Of a DNA stretch of 63,171 nucleotides, positions 26,648 through 35,632 are shown piece by piece. The notes beneath the pieces are model-generated. The model searched no databases. It was given only the letters and a program-made list of their open reading frames with translations, and had not been told where the DNA came from. A program made the position numbers and the translations under genes. Every line of letters starts with the position of its first letter. Position 1 is the stretch's first letter. The DNA is from Candidatus Hydrogenedens sp. (GTDB lineage Bacteria > Hydrogenedentota > Hydrogenedentia > Hydrogenedentales > CAITNO01): assembly GCA_012522755.1 (NCBI GenBank), contig JAAYJV010000196.1, positions 1-63,171 of the forward strand, written 5' to 3'.

Positions 26648-27678
26648 ACTGGCTTGCCCGTCTTCTGGCTTCTCCCGGTTTTGCCAAGCCCGAGGCTTTC
26701 TGGCTTCTCCTGCCTGTGCTGGCCTTGCTGGTCTGGGAATGTCTGCCCGCCGCTCCCGGGGTGATACGCATCTCCACAGGGGAGCGGATCCGCAGTCTCT
26801 ACCGTTATCGCTCCGGTATCGCATCGCGCCTCCCTGCTTTTGGCCGGGCTGTGGGACTGGCATTGCTGACCATCGCTCTGGCCGGACCTCTGGAAGGCTG
26901 GAAGCTGAACAAAGAGCGGGCCGGTATCATCGATATCATGCTCTGCCTCGACGTATCGGGCAGCATGCGTGAAACAGATTTTATTGTGGCTGGCAGACCC
27001 AGGGATCGGCTGTATGTGGCCCGGGAAGCAGCCCGCAGTTTCATCGACAACCGAAGGGAAGGACAGGACACCCGCTATGGACTCGACAGAGTGGGTCTGA
27101 TTCTTTTTTCCGGGCTGGCCTGGACTCAATGTCCTCTCACTCTGGATTATGAAGTGCTGGAGCATGAACTGGATCGTGCGGAAATTGCCGATGAACGCAA
27201 ACAAGGCACGGCCATCGGTTCCGCACTGGGTTTGGCCGTGCGCCGTCTGAGCAAATCGGAAGCCAAATCAAAGGTCGTTATTCTCCTTACGGATGGTCAG
27301 AACAACAGGGGCGAACTGGACCCCATCACGGCCGCCAGACTGGCGAAAGATTACGGCATCCGTGTATATACCATCGGTGCGGGCTCGGAAGAAGAGCAGG
27401 TGATTGGCCAGGGATTCTTCACGCGCCGGACGGAAGCCATAGACGGCAAAATGCTGGGCAGTATCGCTTCCATGACAGGCGGCAAATATTATATCGCCTC
27501 CGATACACGGGCCCTCATGCGCGCTTATGATGAGATCAGTGAGATGGAAACGACAGAGGTGGAGATTGGAGATTATAAAGAAGCCCGTGAAATTTATCAG
27601 CCTTTTCTGCTGGCCGGCGCCCTCGTGCTGATCCTTTCCGGATTCATAAGGCGTCAGTGGTTTGAGCAGATCCCTTGA
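26644..27678 (+). CDS. batA: BatA-like VWA membrane protein
   Basis: 344 residues. Two N-terminal spans flank a short loop, and a third hydrophobic segment lies at the C-terminus (FLLAGALVLILSGFI). The VWA domain between has an intact metal-ion site: LCLDVSGSMR (DxSxS, about residue 104), a threonine in KQGTAIGSAL, and LLTDGQNNRG. In other bacteria BatA/BatB are membrane VWA proteins linked to oxygen tolerance or envelope stress and are clients of MoxR. It overlaps the preceding gene by 4 bp. A 74-bp gap, the largest in this operon, separates it from batB. Confidence 0.92.
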   Translation: MNWLARLLASPGFAKPEAFWLLLPVLALLVWECLPAAPGVIRISTGERIRSLYRYRSGIASRLPAFGRAVGLALLTIALAGPLEGWKLNKERAGIIDIMLCLDVSGSMRETDFIVAGRPRDRLYVAREAARSFIDNRREGQDTRYGLDRVGLILFSGLAWTQCPLTLDYEVLEHELDRAEIADERKQGTAIGSALGLAVRRLSKSEAKSKVVILLTDGQNNRGELDPITAARLAKDYGIRVYTIGAGSEEEQVIGQGFFTRRTEAIDGKMLGSIASMTGGKYYIASDTRALMRAYDEISEMETTEVEIGDYKEAREIYQPFLLAGALVLILSGFIRRQWFEQIP

Positions 27679-27752
27679 GAGATACAGTGATGATGACCCC
27701 TTTTGACATATGGAATACACGAAAGCCTGAAGAAAAGGAAAGGACATAAATC

Positions 27753-28826
27753 ATGCAATTTTCCTTTCCCACACACCAATGGCCTTTCTGGACAGGGCTG
27801 GCTCTGGTCATATTCGGCTGCTGCGGACTCCTGCTGCATTTGCTGGAAAAACAGCGGGCGAAAAGGCTCCATCGTTTTGTTGAATCCGGGCTGGTCGACC
27901 AACTCATGCCCGGCTGGTCTCCCGAGCGGCGCAAAGCCCTTTTCTGGCTCTTTCTCTCGGGAGTGCTCTTTGTGATGATGGCCGCAGCAGGACCGCGCTG
28001 GGGCAAAAAATGGCTGCCCGTCACCCGGGTGAGTCGTGATGTGCTGGTCGTTCTGGATGTTTCGCTGAGCATGGAAGCGGAAAACCCGCCGCCGAGCCGT
28101 TTGGTGCGTGCCCGTCAGAAAATTGAATCGCTTCTGGAGCGGTCGCCTGCTGATCGTTTCGGACTTGTGGCCTTTTCCGGAGAAGCGGCCACCCTGTGCC
28201 CTCTCACGCTGGACCATGGGTATTTCCGTTCCGTCCTCGATGCTGTGAGCACCAACACGCTCAGCACTGAAGGCTCCGATATCAGTGCGGCTCTGAAAGA
28301 AGCGCTGGATGTTTTTGAAGAGGATGCGCGCCGTTTCGGTGAAGATGACGGAAGCGAGCGGGTCGTACTCATCCTCAGCGATGGAGAAGAAACAGCTGGT
28401 GATGCACTGGCTCTGGCTGAAAAAATAAGTGCCTATGCCCGCATCTATGCCATCGGTATCGGTGATCCCGAAGGAGCGGTGGTGATCTTCCCTGCCTGGC
28501 TCCGTCAGTATGTGCGTGTGCCTGATGATCAGCTGACACGGCTCTCCAAACTCGATGAACAGAATCTTTCCAGACTCGCCACAGGGAGCGGCGGCGCCTA
28601 TGTGCGGATTACGCCCGACAACAGTGATGTGGACTTTATCCAACAGGAACTGAAACAACTGCGCGCTCAGACCACTTCCGGAGAACTGCGCTTTCAGATG
28701 ACCGATCATTACCGCTGGCCTCTCATGATCGCCTGGCTCTGTTTCTTTGTGGAAGGGCTTTGGTTGTTGCTTCTGGCGCCCATGCGGAAACGACGGATGC
28801 GTCTGGAGGTGGAAAGCCATGGTTAA
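27753..28826 (+). CDS. batB: BatB-like VWA membrane protein
   Basis: 357 residues with the same architecture as the previous gene: N-terminal span (WTGLALVIFGCCGLLLHL), second span near 60-80, VWA domain, C-terminal span. The metal-ion site is VVLDVSLSMEAENPP, with ISDGEE-type residues as LILSDGEETAG. It is a paralogue of BatA; the two probably form a heteromeric complex. It ends inside the start of the TPR gene (8-bp overlap), showing coupling. AAAGGA stands before the ATG. Confidence 0.92.
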   Translation: MQFSFPTHQWPFWTGLALVIFGCCGLLLHLLEKQRAKRLHRFVESGLVDQLMPGWSPERRKALFWLFLSGVLFVMMAAAGPRWGKKWLPVTRVSRDVLVVLDVSLSMEAENPPPSRLVRARQKIESLLERSPADRFGLVAFSGEAATLCPLTLDHGYFRSVLDAVSTNTLSTEGSDISAALKEALDVFEEDARRFGEDDGSERVVLILSDGEETAGDALALAEKISAYARIYAIGIGDPEGAVVIFPAWLRQYVRVPDDQLTRLSKLDEQNLSRLATGSGGAYVRITPDNSDVDFIQQELKQLRAQTTSGELRFQMTDHYRWPLMIAWLCFFVEGLWLLLLAPMRKRRMRLEVESHG

Positions 28827-29508
28827 AAGACTGCATCCATATATATACGTCATGCTGCTTGTGCTTCTTCTTTCGGGTCCTTCCATTTTTGCGGCGGGAT
28901 TGCACGAGAGAATGAACGAAGCCTTGCAGCAGCTTGATTCCGGAGATGTGGAGAGCGCTCTCACCCGGCTCCGGGAATTGCAGGTGGATTATCCGGAATC
29001 GGCGGAACTGCGCTTTGCTCTGGGTTATGTCCGTGCTATTGAGGCTCAAAGCGCTGAGCCGGAAGCACAGAAAAGTGCCGTCAACGAGGCATTGTCTCTC
29101 TTCGACGGCCTGCTCTATCATGCCGATGAGCAGATCGCCCGGGAGGCCACCTACAACCGCGCAACCTTGCTTGCTCAGGAAGCCTGGCGCCTCGATCCTC
29201 AGGCTGATTATACGAATGCCCTGAAGGCCATGACCCGTGCCCTGCAGGCTTTTGAAGAAGGGGCGGAACGTTTCCCCGATTCAATGCGGATCTTTCAGAA
29301 TCTCGAGCACCTCCGTCTGAAATATAAAGAGCTGTTGCAACAGGAACCGGAAGAACAGGAAGAAGAACAGCAGGAACAGCCACAGGAAGACCAGCCGCCC
29401 ATTCTCTCGCGATTCGGTCAGGCCTCCACGGAGATCCCCGGTGCCCGGGCGGAAATGTCTGAGAACACGGTGCAGCTTATCACGCCCGATGAAGAGGAGG
29501 CGCCATGA
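28819..29508 (+). CDS. Secreted TPR protein of the Bat operon (BatC-like TPR half)
   Basis: 229 residues from ATG at 28819, which overlaps batB by 8 bp. A signal peptide or anchor (YIYVMLLVLLLSGPSIFA) leads into TPR-like helices (NEALQQLDSGDVESALTRLRE and following). Next comes a glutamine/glutamate-rich segment EEQEEEQQEQPQED at about 176-189 and a short tail. TPR proteins (BatC/BatE) regularly sit in this operon and are thought to scaffold the periplasmic side. It overlaps the next gene by 4 bp. BatC's usual C-terminal motif is missing here and appears instead in the next protein. Confidence 0.8.
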   Translation: MVKRLHPYIYVMLLVLLLSGPSIFAAGLHERMNEALQQLDSGDVESALTRLRELQVDYPESAELRFALGYVRAIEAQSAEPEAQKSAVNEALSLFDGLLYHADEQIAREATYNRATLLAQEAWRLDPQADYTNALKAMTRALQAFEEGAERFPDSMRIFQNLEHLRLKYKELLQQEPEEQEEEQQEQPQEDQPPILSRFGQASTEIPGARAEMSENTVQLITPDEEEAP

Positions 29509-30440
29509 AAATTGTCAGACTGATGCTGCTCCTCCTCTGTCTCATTCCGGCTGCTTCGGCTCTGGCCCAGGATGATCCCAATGCACCTTCGCCGGATATG
29601 TCCGTACTGTTGCCGCCTTCCCATCCCGTTGCACCACAGTCCTCGCCCGCACCTCAGCCCGGCTCCGGAGCATTGCCTCCCGGTGCAGCGTTGCCCCCCG
29701 GTGCCATGCCGCAGCAGCAGATGCCTCCAATTCCTCTGGGGCGGCTCTTTGCCATTCATGCCTCCGGTGGCGTGCCGCAAAAGCTGAGTATAGACAAAAA
29801 ACTGAAATCGCTGGCACCTCTTTTTTCATCCATGCCTTTTACCTCCTATAAACCTCTGGCCATTCATGACAGAGAACTGCCCTGGGGCGAAGAGACCCTC
29901 TTCCCCATCAACGCTGTCTATGCCATGAAAGTCGTGCCTCTGGGAGCTACGGAAGACCAGGCCATTGCCCTTCAGGCGCGCGTGGAAATGCTGAAAGACG
30001 GCGCCTATGTCAATGCACTGGACACGCTGGCGGAAGCCCATATGAATCAGGCGCTTCTTTTCCGGGGCCTGCCTCTCGGTACCGATGAACTGCTGCTTGT
30101 GCTTGTGGTGACCATGCCTTCCGATGACCAGCAAGACGAGAATCAGGATCAGGACGAGGAGGAGAATGAAGATGAGGCTGATGAAGAGGAAGGGCAGGAT
30201 CAGGATCAGCAGGAAAATGAGGATGAGGAGGATGAGGCGGAGCTGATGCCTCAGGAAGGGGAAGACGAAGAGGACGCATCGGAAGCAAGTGAGTTGCAAG
30301 AAGAGGACGAAGAGGACAGGGAAGAGAGTAATGAAAATCTCGAAGCCCTCCTCCAGTCTCTCGAAGAAACGGATAAACGCGAGCAGGTGGAAGAACGGAA
30401 CAAAAGACGCAGCGTTGATATTAAAGGAAACTGGTGGTGA
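29505..30440 (+). CDS. Secreted acidic low-complexity protein with BatC-like C-terminus
   Basis: 311 residues in four parts. There is a signal peptide (ending SALA), a proline-rich stretch (about 25-75), and a folded domain (80-200) with no match I recognise. A ~65-residue run of D, E and Q follows (205-275). The C-terminus, LLQSLEETDKREQVEERNKR ending GNWW, resembles the closing motif of BatC proteins, in which a helix with D-K-x2-Q and a final tryptophan are kept. The acidic run could bind cations or basic partners. GTGA overlap couples it to batD. Confidence 0.65.
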   Translation: MKIVRLMLLLLCLIPAASALAQDDPNAPSPDMSVLLPPSHPVAPQSSPAPQPGSGALPPGAALPPGAMPQQQMPPIPLGRLFAIHASGGVPQKLSIDKKLKSLAPLFSSMPFTSYKPLAIHDRELPWGEETLFPINAVYAMKVVPLGATEDQAIALQARVEMLKDGAYVNALDTLAEAHMNQALLFRGLPLGTDELLLVLVVTMPSDDQQDENQDQDEEENEDEADEEEGQDQDQQENEDEEDEAELMPQEGEDEEDASEASELQEEDEEDREESNENLEALLQSLEETDKREQVEERNKRRSVDIKGNWW

Positions 30441-32218
30441 TACGCATATCTCTGTACAGCTTGATCTTTTGTCTGGCAGCCGCAATGGCGGGAGCACAAG
30501 CTCCGGTGTCCATCACCGCTTCCACAAGCAAAGCGGCCGCCAACGAAACCTTTTACATCACTGTTTCAGCCAGTGGAGGCGATGTGCAACAGCCCGATAC
30601 AGGCGTGTGGCAACGGGCCGGATTCAAGACAGGCAGCCCCTCCAGCCAGTCCTCAACAAGCATACAAAGCGTCAACGGTCAGACAACAGTGGTGCAATCA
30701 CGCAGTTGGCGTTATCCCATGGCCGTTGAAACACCGGGCCGCCATACCCTTCCCCCGCTGTCTGTGCAGGTGGACGGGGTTCACCATATGACCCAGCCCA
30801 TCACTCTGGAGATCAGCGAAAAAATCGCCACGCCCCATCGGCGCAGCGCAGATGGAAGCTCTCAGGACAACCTGGCTGTCGATGATCTAGCCTTCGTCCG
30901 TGCCGTTACTGACAAGACCACCGTCTATCAGGGCGAAGCGATTTTGCTGCGGCTCCTTATATATGTTCTTGACGATCGTTTTGTGAACCTCGACGGGCCC
31001 CGCCAACTGCCGCTGCCCGCAACAGAAGGTTTCTTTTCCGGAGCGCAGTGGCAGAACAACTATGCCGACGAATATCGGGGACGCAATTACCGGGTGACGG
31101 AATTCAACCAGACACTTTTCCCGGCCATGCCCGGAGAGCTGACCATTGATTCCTGGACCTGGCAGGGGTCCGTGCGTTGGCAGGAAGGCGGATTGCGTCG
31201 TCAGGGCGCCACCCGTCTTTTCAGCACACATCCTGTTCCCATCGTTGTGCTCCCCCTGCCCGAGGGTGCGCCTCCGGGATTCAGCGGTGCCGTGGGCAAG
31301 TTCCGTATGCAGACGCGCCTTTCCAGTCCTTCCGTAGCGCAGGGGACCCCCGTGCGTCTCACCGTCACCCTCACCGGCGAGGGCAACCCCCAGACCATCG
31401 GTATGCCGACGGTGGAAAAGCTCGCCTGGGCCCATGTATCCGAGCCGGAATCGGAAGTGAAACAAAGCGAAAACAGCCAAGAGGTCAGCAAGAGCTATGT
31501 CTATCTCATCACACCTCTGGAGGCTGGAGAACATACCATCCCGCCTGTCACCTTCAGCTATTTCGCGCCGGTATTGAAAAATTACAAAACGGAGAGTTCT
31601 CAACAATTGCCGCTGCTGGTCAGTGCCACAGGCGAGGCGGGGCGTATCGTTGCCGTGGGCGGTTCAGCCGATGCGGCACGGCAGCAGATTGAAATCAATA
31701 ATCAGGAGGGCTTGCCCATTATTACGGACAGCCGCCTGAATGCGCCTTCTCAAAGCCTGCCAGTCAAAAGCCTGTCGGTGATGGAACTGGCCGGCCCCCT
31801 CGTCAGTGCGGTGCTGGTCATCATCTGCGCACTCTTTCTGGCCTGGCGAAGACGGCTCACCGGCGATACCGGTTATGCCCGGCGCTTTCATGCCCGATCG
31901 CACTGTCTGCGAAGCCTGCTGCAGGCTGAAGGAACAGCCGACGCACACTCGCTTATTTATCAGGCTTTGTGCCGCTTCGTGGCCGACTGGCTCAATATAA
32001 AGGAATCGGGTCTGACCTCCGGGGATATTCAACAGCATCTCCGGGAGGCGCAACTCAATACGGAAAGTGTGGAGATGACCCTGCGCATCCTTCGCGCCTG
32101 TGAACGGGCCGCCTATGGAGGTCGCGACCGCGATGCTGAAGATACCGCCTTGCTGCTTCAGACAGCCCGGGAGGCCGTTGACATCCTGCAGCAGGCTTTT
32201 CAGGAGGTGGGAAAATGA
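30437..32218 (+). CDS. batD: BatD-like oxygen-tolerance protein
   Basis: 593 residues from GTG at 30437 (GTG at 30434 is also possible). A signal peptide (ending MAGAQA) is followed by several Ig-like beta domains. The first starts SITASTSKAAANETFYITVS, as BatD proteins do (the domain of DUF6 'oxygen tolerance' type). ALPPL-type strand patterns repeat at about 85, 260 and 355. A membrane span lies at about 446-468 (PLVSAVLVIICALFLAW), followed by a cytosolic helical tail. BatD is the large periplasmic component of the Bat complex. It overlaps batE by 4 bp. Confidence 0.88.
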   Translation: MIRISLYSLIFCLAAAMAGAQAPVSITASTSKAAANETFYITVSASGGDVQQPDTGVWQRAGFKTGSPSSQSSTSIQSVNGQTTVVQSRSWRYPMAVETPGRHTLPPLSVQVDGVHHMTQPITLEISEKIATPHRRSADGSSQDNLAVDDLAFVRAVTDKTTVYQGEAILLRLLIYVLDDRFVNLDGPRQLPLPATEGFFSGAQWQNNYADEYRGRNYRVTEFNQTLFPAMPGELTIDSWTWQGSVRWQEGGLRRQGATRLFSTHPVPIVVLPLPEGAPPGFSGAVGKFRMQTRLSSPSVAQGTPVRLTVTLTGEGNPQTIGMPTVEKLAWAHVSEPESEVKQSENSQEVSKSYVYLITPLEAGEHTIPPVTFSYFAPVLKNYKTESSQQLPLLVSATGEAGRIVAVGGSADAARQQIEINNQEGLPIITDSRLNAPSQSLPVKSLSVMELAGPLVSAVLVIICALFLAWRRRLTGDTGYARRFHARSHCLRSLLQAEGTADAHSLIYQALCRFVADWLNIKESGLTSGDIQQHLREAQLNTESVEMTLRILRACERAAYGGRDRDAEDTALLLQTAREAVDILQQAFQEVGK

Positions 32219-32970
32219 CAACAACTCTGATACTGATCCTCATGGGAATTTTTCCGGCTGCGCCCGACGAGGCCGCCGCATTGATGGCTGAGGCCGCCCA
32301 CAGCTATCAGCAGGGAAATTATAAAGAAGCCATTGATCTTTATGAACGGGTACGCAAAGAACATGATCGGAACAATCCGGCTGTCCTTTATAATATCGCC
32401 TCAGCCTGGCATCAGGAAGGGGCGCCCGGTATGGCGATCCTGTATTATGAAGGGGCACTCATGCTTGATCCCGGCTTCGGCCCGGCCCGGGAAAATCTCG
32501 CTCTGGCTCTGGAGCAATCACGGCGCAATCTGCCTCTGCCCGATAGCCGCAACCTGCAAAGCCCTGTCCTGCGTTATGTGCCTCTCACAGCCAGGCAAGG
32601 CCTCTGGCTCACTCATACGCTCATCTTCCTTTCTCTGCTCTTCATGCTCCTGTTCCATTGGAAAAAACTCAGACGTTATTTCTGGTTGACCCTCAGCGCA
32701 GCTCTTCTGGCTGTAATGTTTTTTGTCTGGACGGTGGCTGCTTCGCAGGCGAGCAAGACCCTCCCCCGTCTTGCCGTGGCATGCAGCGAGGAAGTGCCCG
32801 TCTATTTCAGTACACGGGAATCCGACCAGCCCCGATTCATGTTATATGAAGGGGACAGAGTGCTCGTGGATCGAAATGAAGGGGAATGGCTCCGTGTCTG
32901 CGTTCAGGGCGGTGAAAAAGGCTGGGCGAAACGGGAGCTGGTCTATAGTGTCGAATCCGTATTTCAGTAA
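32215..32970 (+). CDS. batE: BatE-like TPR and SH3-type protein
   Basis: 251 residues. An N-terminal signal/anchor and two TPR units come first (AHSYQQGNYKEAIDLYERV and PAVLYNIASAWHQEGAPGMA). Two membrane spans follow at about 122-140 and 150-170, then a C-terminal bacterial SH3-like domain (LAVACSEEVPVYFSTRES ... GGEKGWAKRELV). This TPR-TM-TM-SH3 order is characteristic of BatE. It is the last gene of the operon. No strong terminator is visible in the 106 bp before htrA, so read-through into htrA is possible. Confidence 0.88.
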   Translation: MTTTLILILMGIFPAAPDEAAALMAEAAHSYQQGNYKEAIDLYERVRKEHDRNNPAVLYNIASAWHQEGAPGMAILYYEGALMLDPGFGPARENLALALEQSRRNLPLPDSRNLQSPVLRYVPLTARQGLWLTHTLIFLSLLFMLLFHWKKLRRYFWLTLSAALLAVMFFVWTVAASQASKTLPRLAVACSEEVPVYFSTRESDQPRFMLYEGDRVLVDRNEGEWLRVCVQGGEKGWAKRELVYSVESVFQ

Positions 32971-33076
32971 AAGTTTCAGTCCCACCAGGCTGTATGTATA
33001 TAAATGAAGAGGCTGCGACCCTGTTCACGAAACCGTGATCATGGGAAGCTCCCATAAAATCAAGGAGATCTTTGTT

Positions 33077-34513
33077 ATGAGAATGAGAAGTTTCTTACTC
33101 GCTCTGGCGCTGATAGCGGCGACCATGAGCACCGTCGCACAGGCGGGCACAGGGGTGGAATTTCTGCGCCAGATACAGGACAACTTCGTCCAGCTCCACG
33201 AAAGGCTCCGGCCCGCCGTGGTGAATATCGATGTGCAGGGGAAATCCGCCGAAGTCGAGGAAACCCCTTTCGGGCCCATGGAAGATTTCTTCCGCTTTTT
33301 CAATGTGCCCCTTCCCCAGGAACGGCAACGTCCCCAGCCGCAGCAGCCGCCACGATCCAGAGGCACCGGCTCCGGATTCATCTATGATGCCCAGGGCTAT
33401 ATCATCACGAATAACCACGTTGTGGAAGATGCCGCTGAGATCACCGTGCGCCTGTACAATGGCCATGAATATGAGGCTGAAGTCGTGGGTACCGATCCGG
33501 AAAGTGATCTGGCTGTCATCAAAATTGAAGCCAATGAAGTGCTCACTCCGCTGCCTCTGGGTGATTCGGACAAAGTCAAGGTTGGTGAATTCGCCATCGC
33601 CATCGGAAGTCCCCGGGGCTTTGAAGGTTCCGTATCCTTCGGACATATCAGCGCTCTCGGGCGGGAAAATCTCATCGGGCTCGCCATGCAGGGACTCACC
33701 TTTCAGAACCTGATCCAGACCGATGCGGCCATCAATCTGGGTAACAGCGGCGGACCGCTCTGCAATATTGACGGAGAGGTGATCGGTATCAATACGGCCA
33801 TCGTCTATGGAGCCAACTCCATCGGCTTCGCCATTCCCATCAATACAGCCAAACAGGCGGTGCCCATGCTCATTTCGCAGGGTAAGGTCACCCGCGGCTA
33901 TCTGGGTGTTTCCATCGATGATGCTTCCGGATATAAAGATGTGGACAGCCTCGGATTGCCCGATGAACGAGGTGCCGTGGTCCGCCAGGTGCAGCCCGAT
34001 ACGCCCGCAGACAGAGCCGGTCTGAAAACCTATGACGTCATCAGAAAAGTCAATGGCCGGGATATTGAAAATGCCGGTGAACTGGTCCGAACCATCGCCG
34101 CTTATTCGCCCGGGACAACGGTAACACTCGAAATCTGGAGAGACAGAAAGAGCCTTAGCGTTGATGTGAATCTCACGGAAAGAACTGTCCTGGCCGATCG
34201 TAAAGCAGCGGAGAAAACGGTTCTCGGCATGAAGGTGACGGAAATCACCCCGGAAATTCAGCAGAGGCTGGAGCTCAAAGCCGGTGTCAAAGGAGTCATC
34301 GTCACCCAGGTGGATCCGGGAAGCCCCGCCCACGAAGCCCGACTCATGGAAGGCGATATCATCATTGAAGTGGCTCAGCAATCCATAAGTTCCACCAAAG
34401 AATTCTTCAATGTTGTTGAGAAGAACGCCGAACCAGGTAAAGGCCTGCTGGTCCAGTTTGTCCGTGGCGATCGTGACCCGGATATCACCATTATCAGAGT
34501 GCCCAAACGCTGA
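33077..34513 (+). CDS. htrA: Periplasmic serine protease/chaperone HtrA (DegP-type)
   Basis: 478 residues from ATG at 33077, with AAGGAG nine bases upstream. A signal peptide (ending VAQA) is followed by a protease domain whose triad is complete: H114 in TNNHVVED, D144 in ESDLAVIK and S224 in NLGNSGGP. Two PDZ domains follow (about 285-375 and 395-478). The protein degrades misfolded envelope proteins. Its place directly downstream of the Bat operon and before a strong terminator suggests shared envelope-stress expression. Confidence 0.96.
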   Translation: MRMRSFLLALALIAATMSTVAQAGTGVEFLRQIQDNFVQLHERLRPAVVNIDVQGKSAEVEETPFGPMEDFFRFFNVPLPQERQRPQPQQPPRSRGTGSGFIYDAQGYIITNNHVVEDAAEITVRLYNGHEYEAEVVGTDPESDLAVIKIEANEVLTPLPLGDSDKVKVGEFAIAIGSPRGFEGSVSFGHISALGRENLIGLAMQGLTFQNLIQTDAAINLGNSGGPLCNIDGEVIGINTAIVYGANSIGFAIPINTAKQAVPMLISQGKVTRGYLGVSIDDASGYKDVDSLGLPDERGAVVRQVQPDTPADRAGLKTYDVIRKVNGRDIENAGELVRTIAAYSPGTTVTLEIWRDRKSLSVDVNLTERTVLADRKAAEKTVLGMKVTEITPEIQQRLELKAGVKGVIVTQVDPGSPAHEARLMEGDIIIEVAQQSISSTKEFFNVVEKNAEPGKGLLVQFVRGDRDPDITIIRVPKR

Positions 34514-34552
34514 GCATCGGAGATAACTCCCTGAATAATCCTGACAAGAAAA

Positions 34553-34590
34553 GGGGCGCGGTTCTCATAGGGATCGCGCCCCGATTTTTT
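34553..34590. terminator. Bidirectional rho-independent terminator
   Basis: GGGGCGCG (34553-34560) pairs with CGCGCCCC (34575-34582). A T-run at 34585-34590 ends htrA transcripts, and an A-run at 34549-34552 is on the other side. The T-run overlaps the queG stop codon on the minus strand. Confidence 0.88.
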
Positions 34591-35527
34591 ATCCCTGTTT
34601 CGATTCCGGAAAAAGGGGATTTTCCAGAGCCTGCAGCGCATTGGCCCGCAGACAGTCATAACCGGCGCGCATGATGGGAGTGCCCGCAAAGTGATCCTGA
34701 AATGACGCTTCTGACAGGGAAGCAACTGAGGCATGGGTCAATTCTGAAAAAGAGGAGCGGGCTTCTTCCAGACAGGAGCCCTCATGCTGGAGTTTGTGAT
34801 TGATGGGACAGATCTCCTGACAGAGATCACAACCGAAGACCCAGCCATGAAGAGGGATAGAGAGGGGCGCTGTTTTTCTTTCTATGGTCTGACAGGCGAT
34901 GCACTTGTTCGTGTCAATGCTTCGCTGAGCCGTGATGGCGCCTGTGGGACAATGGTCGATACAACGGGTACAGCTTCCGCAGCCATCAGGGAGAGGACGA
35001 TCTGCAACCAGTTTCGCCGTTGTGAGGATCACACCCAGATGAACCCAGGAACCATGGACAGGATGAAGAAGAAGGCTGTTTTTTCCGATCCAGCCCAGGC
35101 CCGCACGGTAAGCCCAAGGGCGCTCCCGGACAGGGCCCGTATCCACACAGTAATAGCATTCCGTACCCGGCTGGGACTCACGAATCCAGTCGGCGAGACT
35201 TTGAAGACGCGGCTTCATCACACGATGATAATCACGGCGCCAGGCATAGCGGGCGATTTTCGCGGACTGGAGAGAATCGGTTCCGCCGGGATGGTAGTAG
35301 TTGGCCGCCACGACAATGACCGATTGGACACCGGGCAGCACTGTCGCAATCTGCTGGCGCTTGTCCCGGCTTCTTTCCAGCCAGGCCAGGCCGTTATGAA
35401 AGCCCTGACTGAGCCAGAAGTCAAAACCGTCGTCGGCTTCCAGAGCCGGATCGGCAATGCCGCAATCGTCAAAGCCCAATACTTTGGCCAGCTCTTTGAT
35501 TTGATCTGAAAATACCCGGTTCAACAT
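34589..35527 (-). CDS. queG: Epoxyqueuosine reductase
   Basis: 312 residues. QueG is a cobalamin and 4Fe-4S enzyme that removes the epoxide oxygen in the last step of queuosine tRNA modification. Two ferredoxin-like cluster motifs are visible: CGSCTRCIDHCPTG and CIACQ with CDLCQEICP. The N-terminal domain has VIVVAANYYHPGG and RDYHRVMKPRLQSLADW, which are typical. It is slightly shorter than E. coli QueG (no C-terminal HEAT extension), as in many bacteria. It is convergent with htrA. The gene appears to stand alone. Confidence 0.94.
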   Translation of the reverse strand: MLNRVFSDQIKELAKVLGFDDCGIADPALEADDGFDFWLSQGFHNGLAWLERSRDKRQQIATVLPGVQSVIVVAANYYHPGGTDSLQSAKIARYAWRRDYHRVMKPRLQSLADWIRESQPGTECYYCVDTGPVRERPWAYRAGLGWIGKNSLLLHPVHGSWVHLGVILTTAKLVADRPLPDGCGSCTRCIDHCPTGAITAQRSIDTNKCIACQTIERKTAPLSIPLHGWVFGCDLCQEICPINHKLQHEGSCLEEARSSFSELTHASVASLSEASFQDHFAGTPIMRAGYDCLRANALQALENPLFPESKQG

Positions 35528-35581
35528 GGGACTATCATACGGAGAAAGAGGCGCTTATTGCGACCCGGGCTCTTCAGAAAT

Positions 35582-35609
35582 AAAAAAGGGGCACGGAAAA
35601 CCGTGCCCC
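35582..35609 (-). terminator. Rho-independent terminator of the secreted repeat protein gene
   Basis: GGGGCACGG (35588-35596) pairs with CCGTGCCCC (35601-35609) around an AAAA loop. Six A at 35582-35587 become the U-tract on the minus strand. It ends the gene that stops at 35633. It uses the same GGGCACGG arms as the terminator at 20.8 kb. Confidence 0.87.
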
Positions 35610-35632
35610 GAAAATAATCTACAGGCTCAGGA

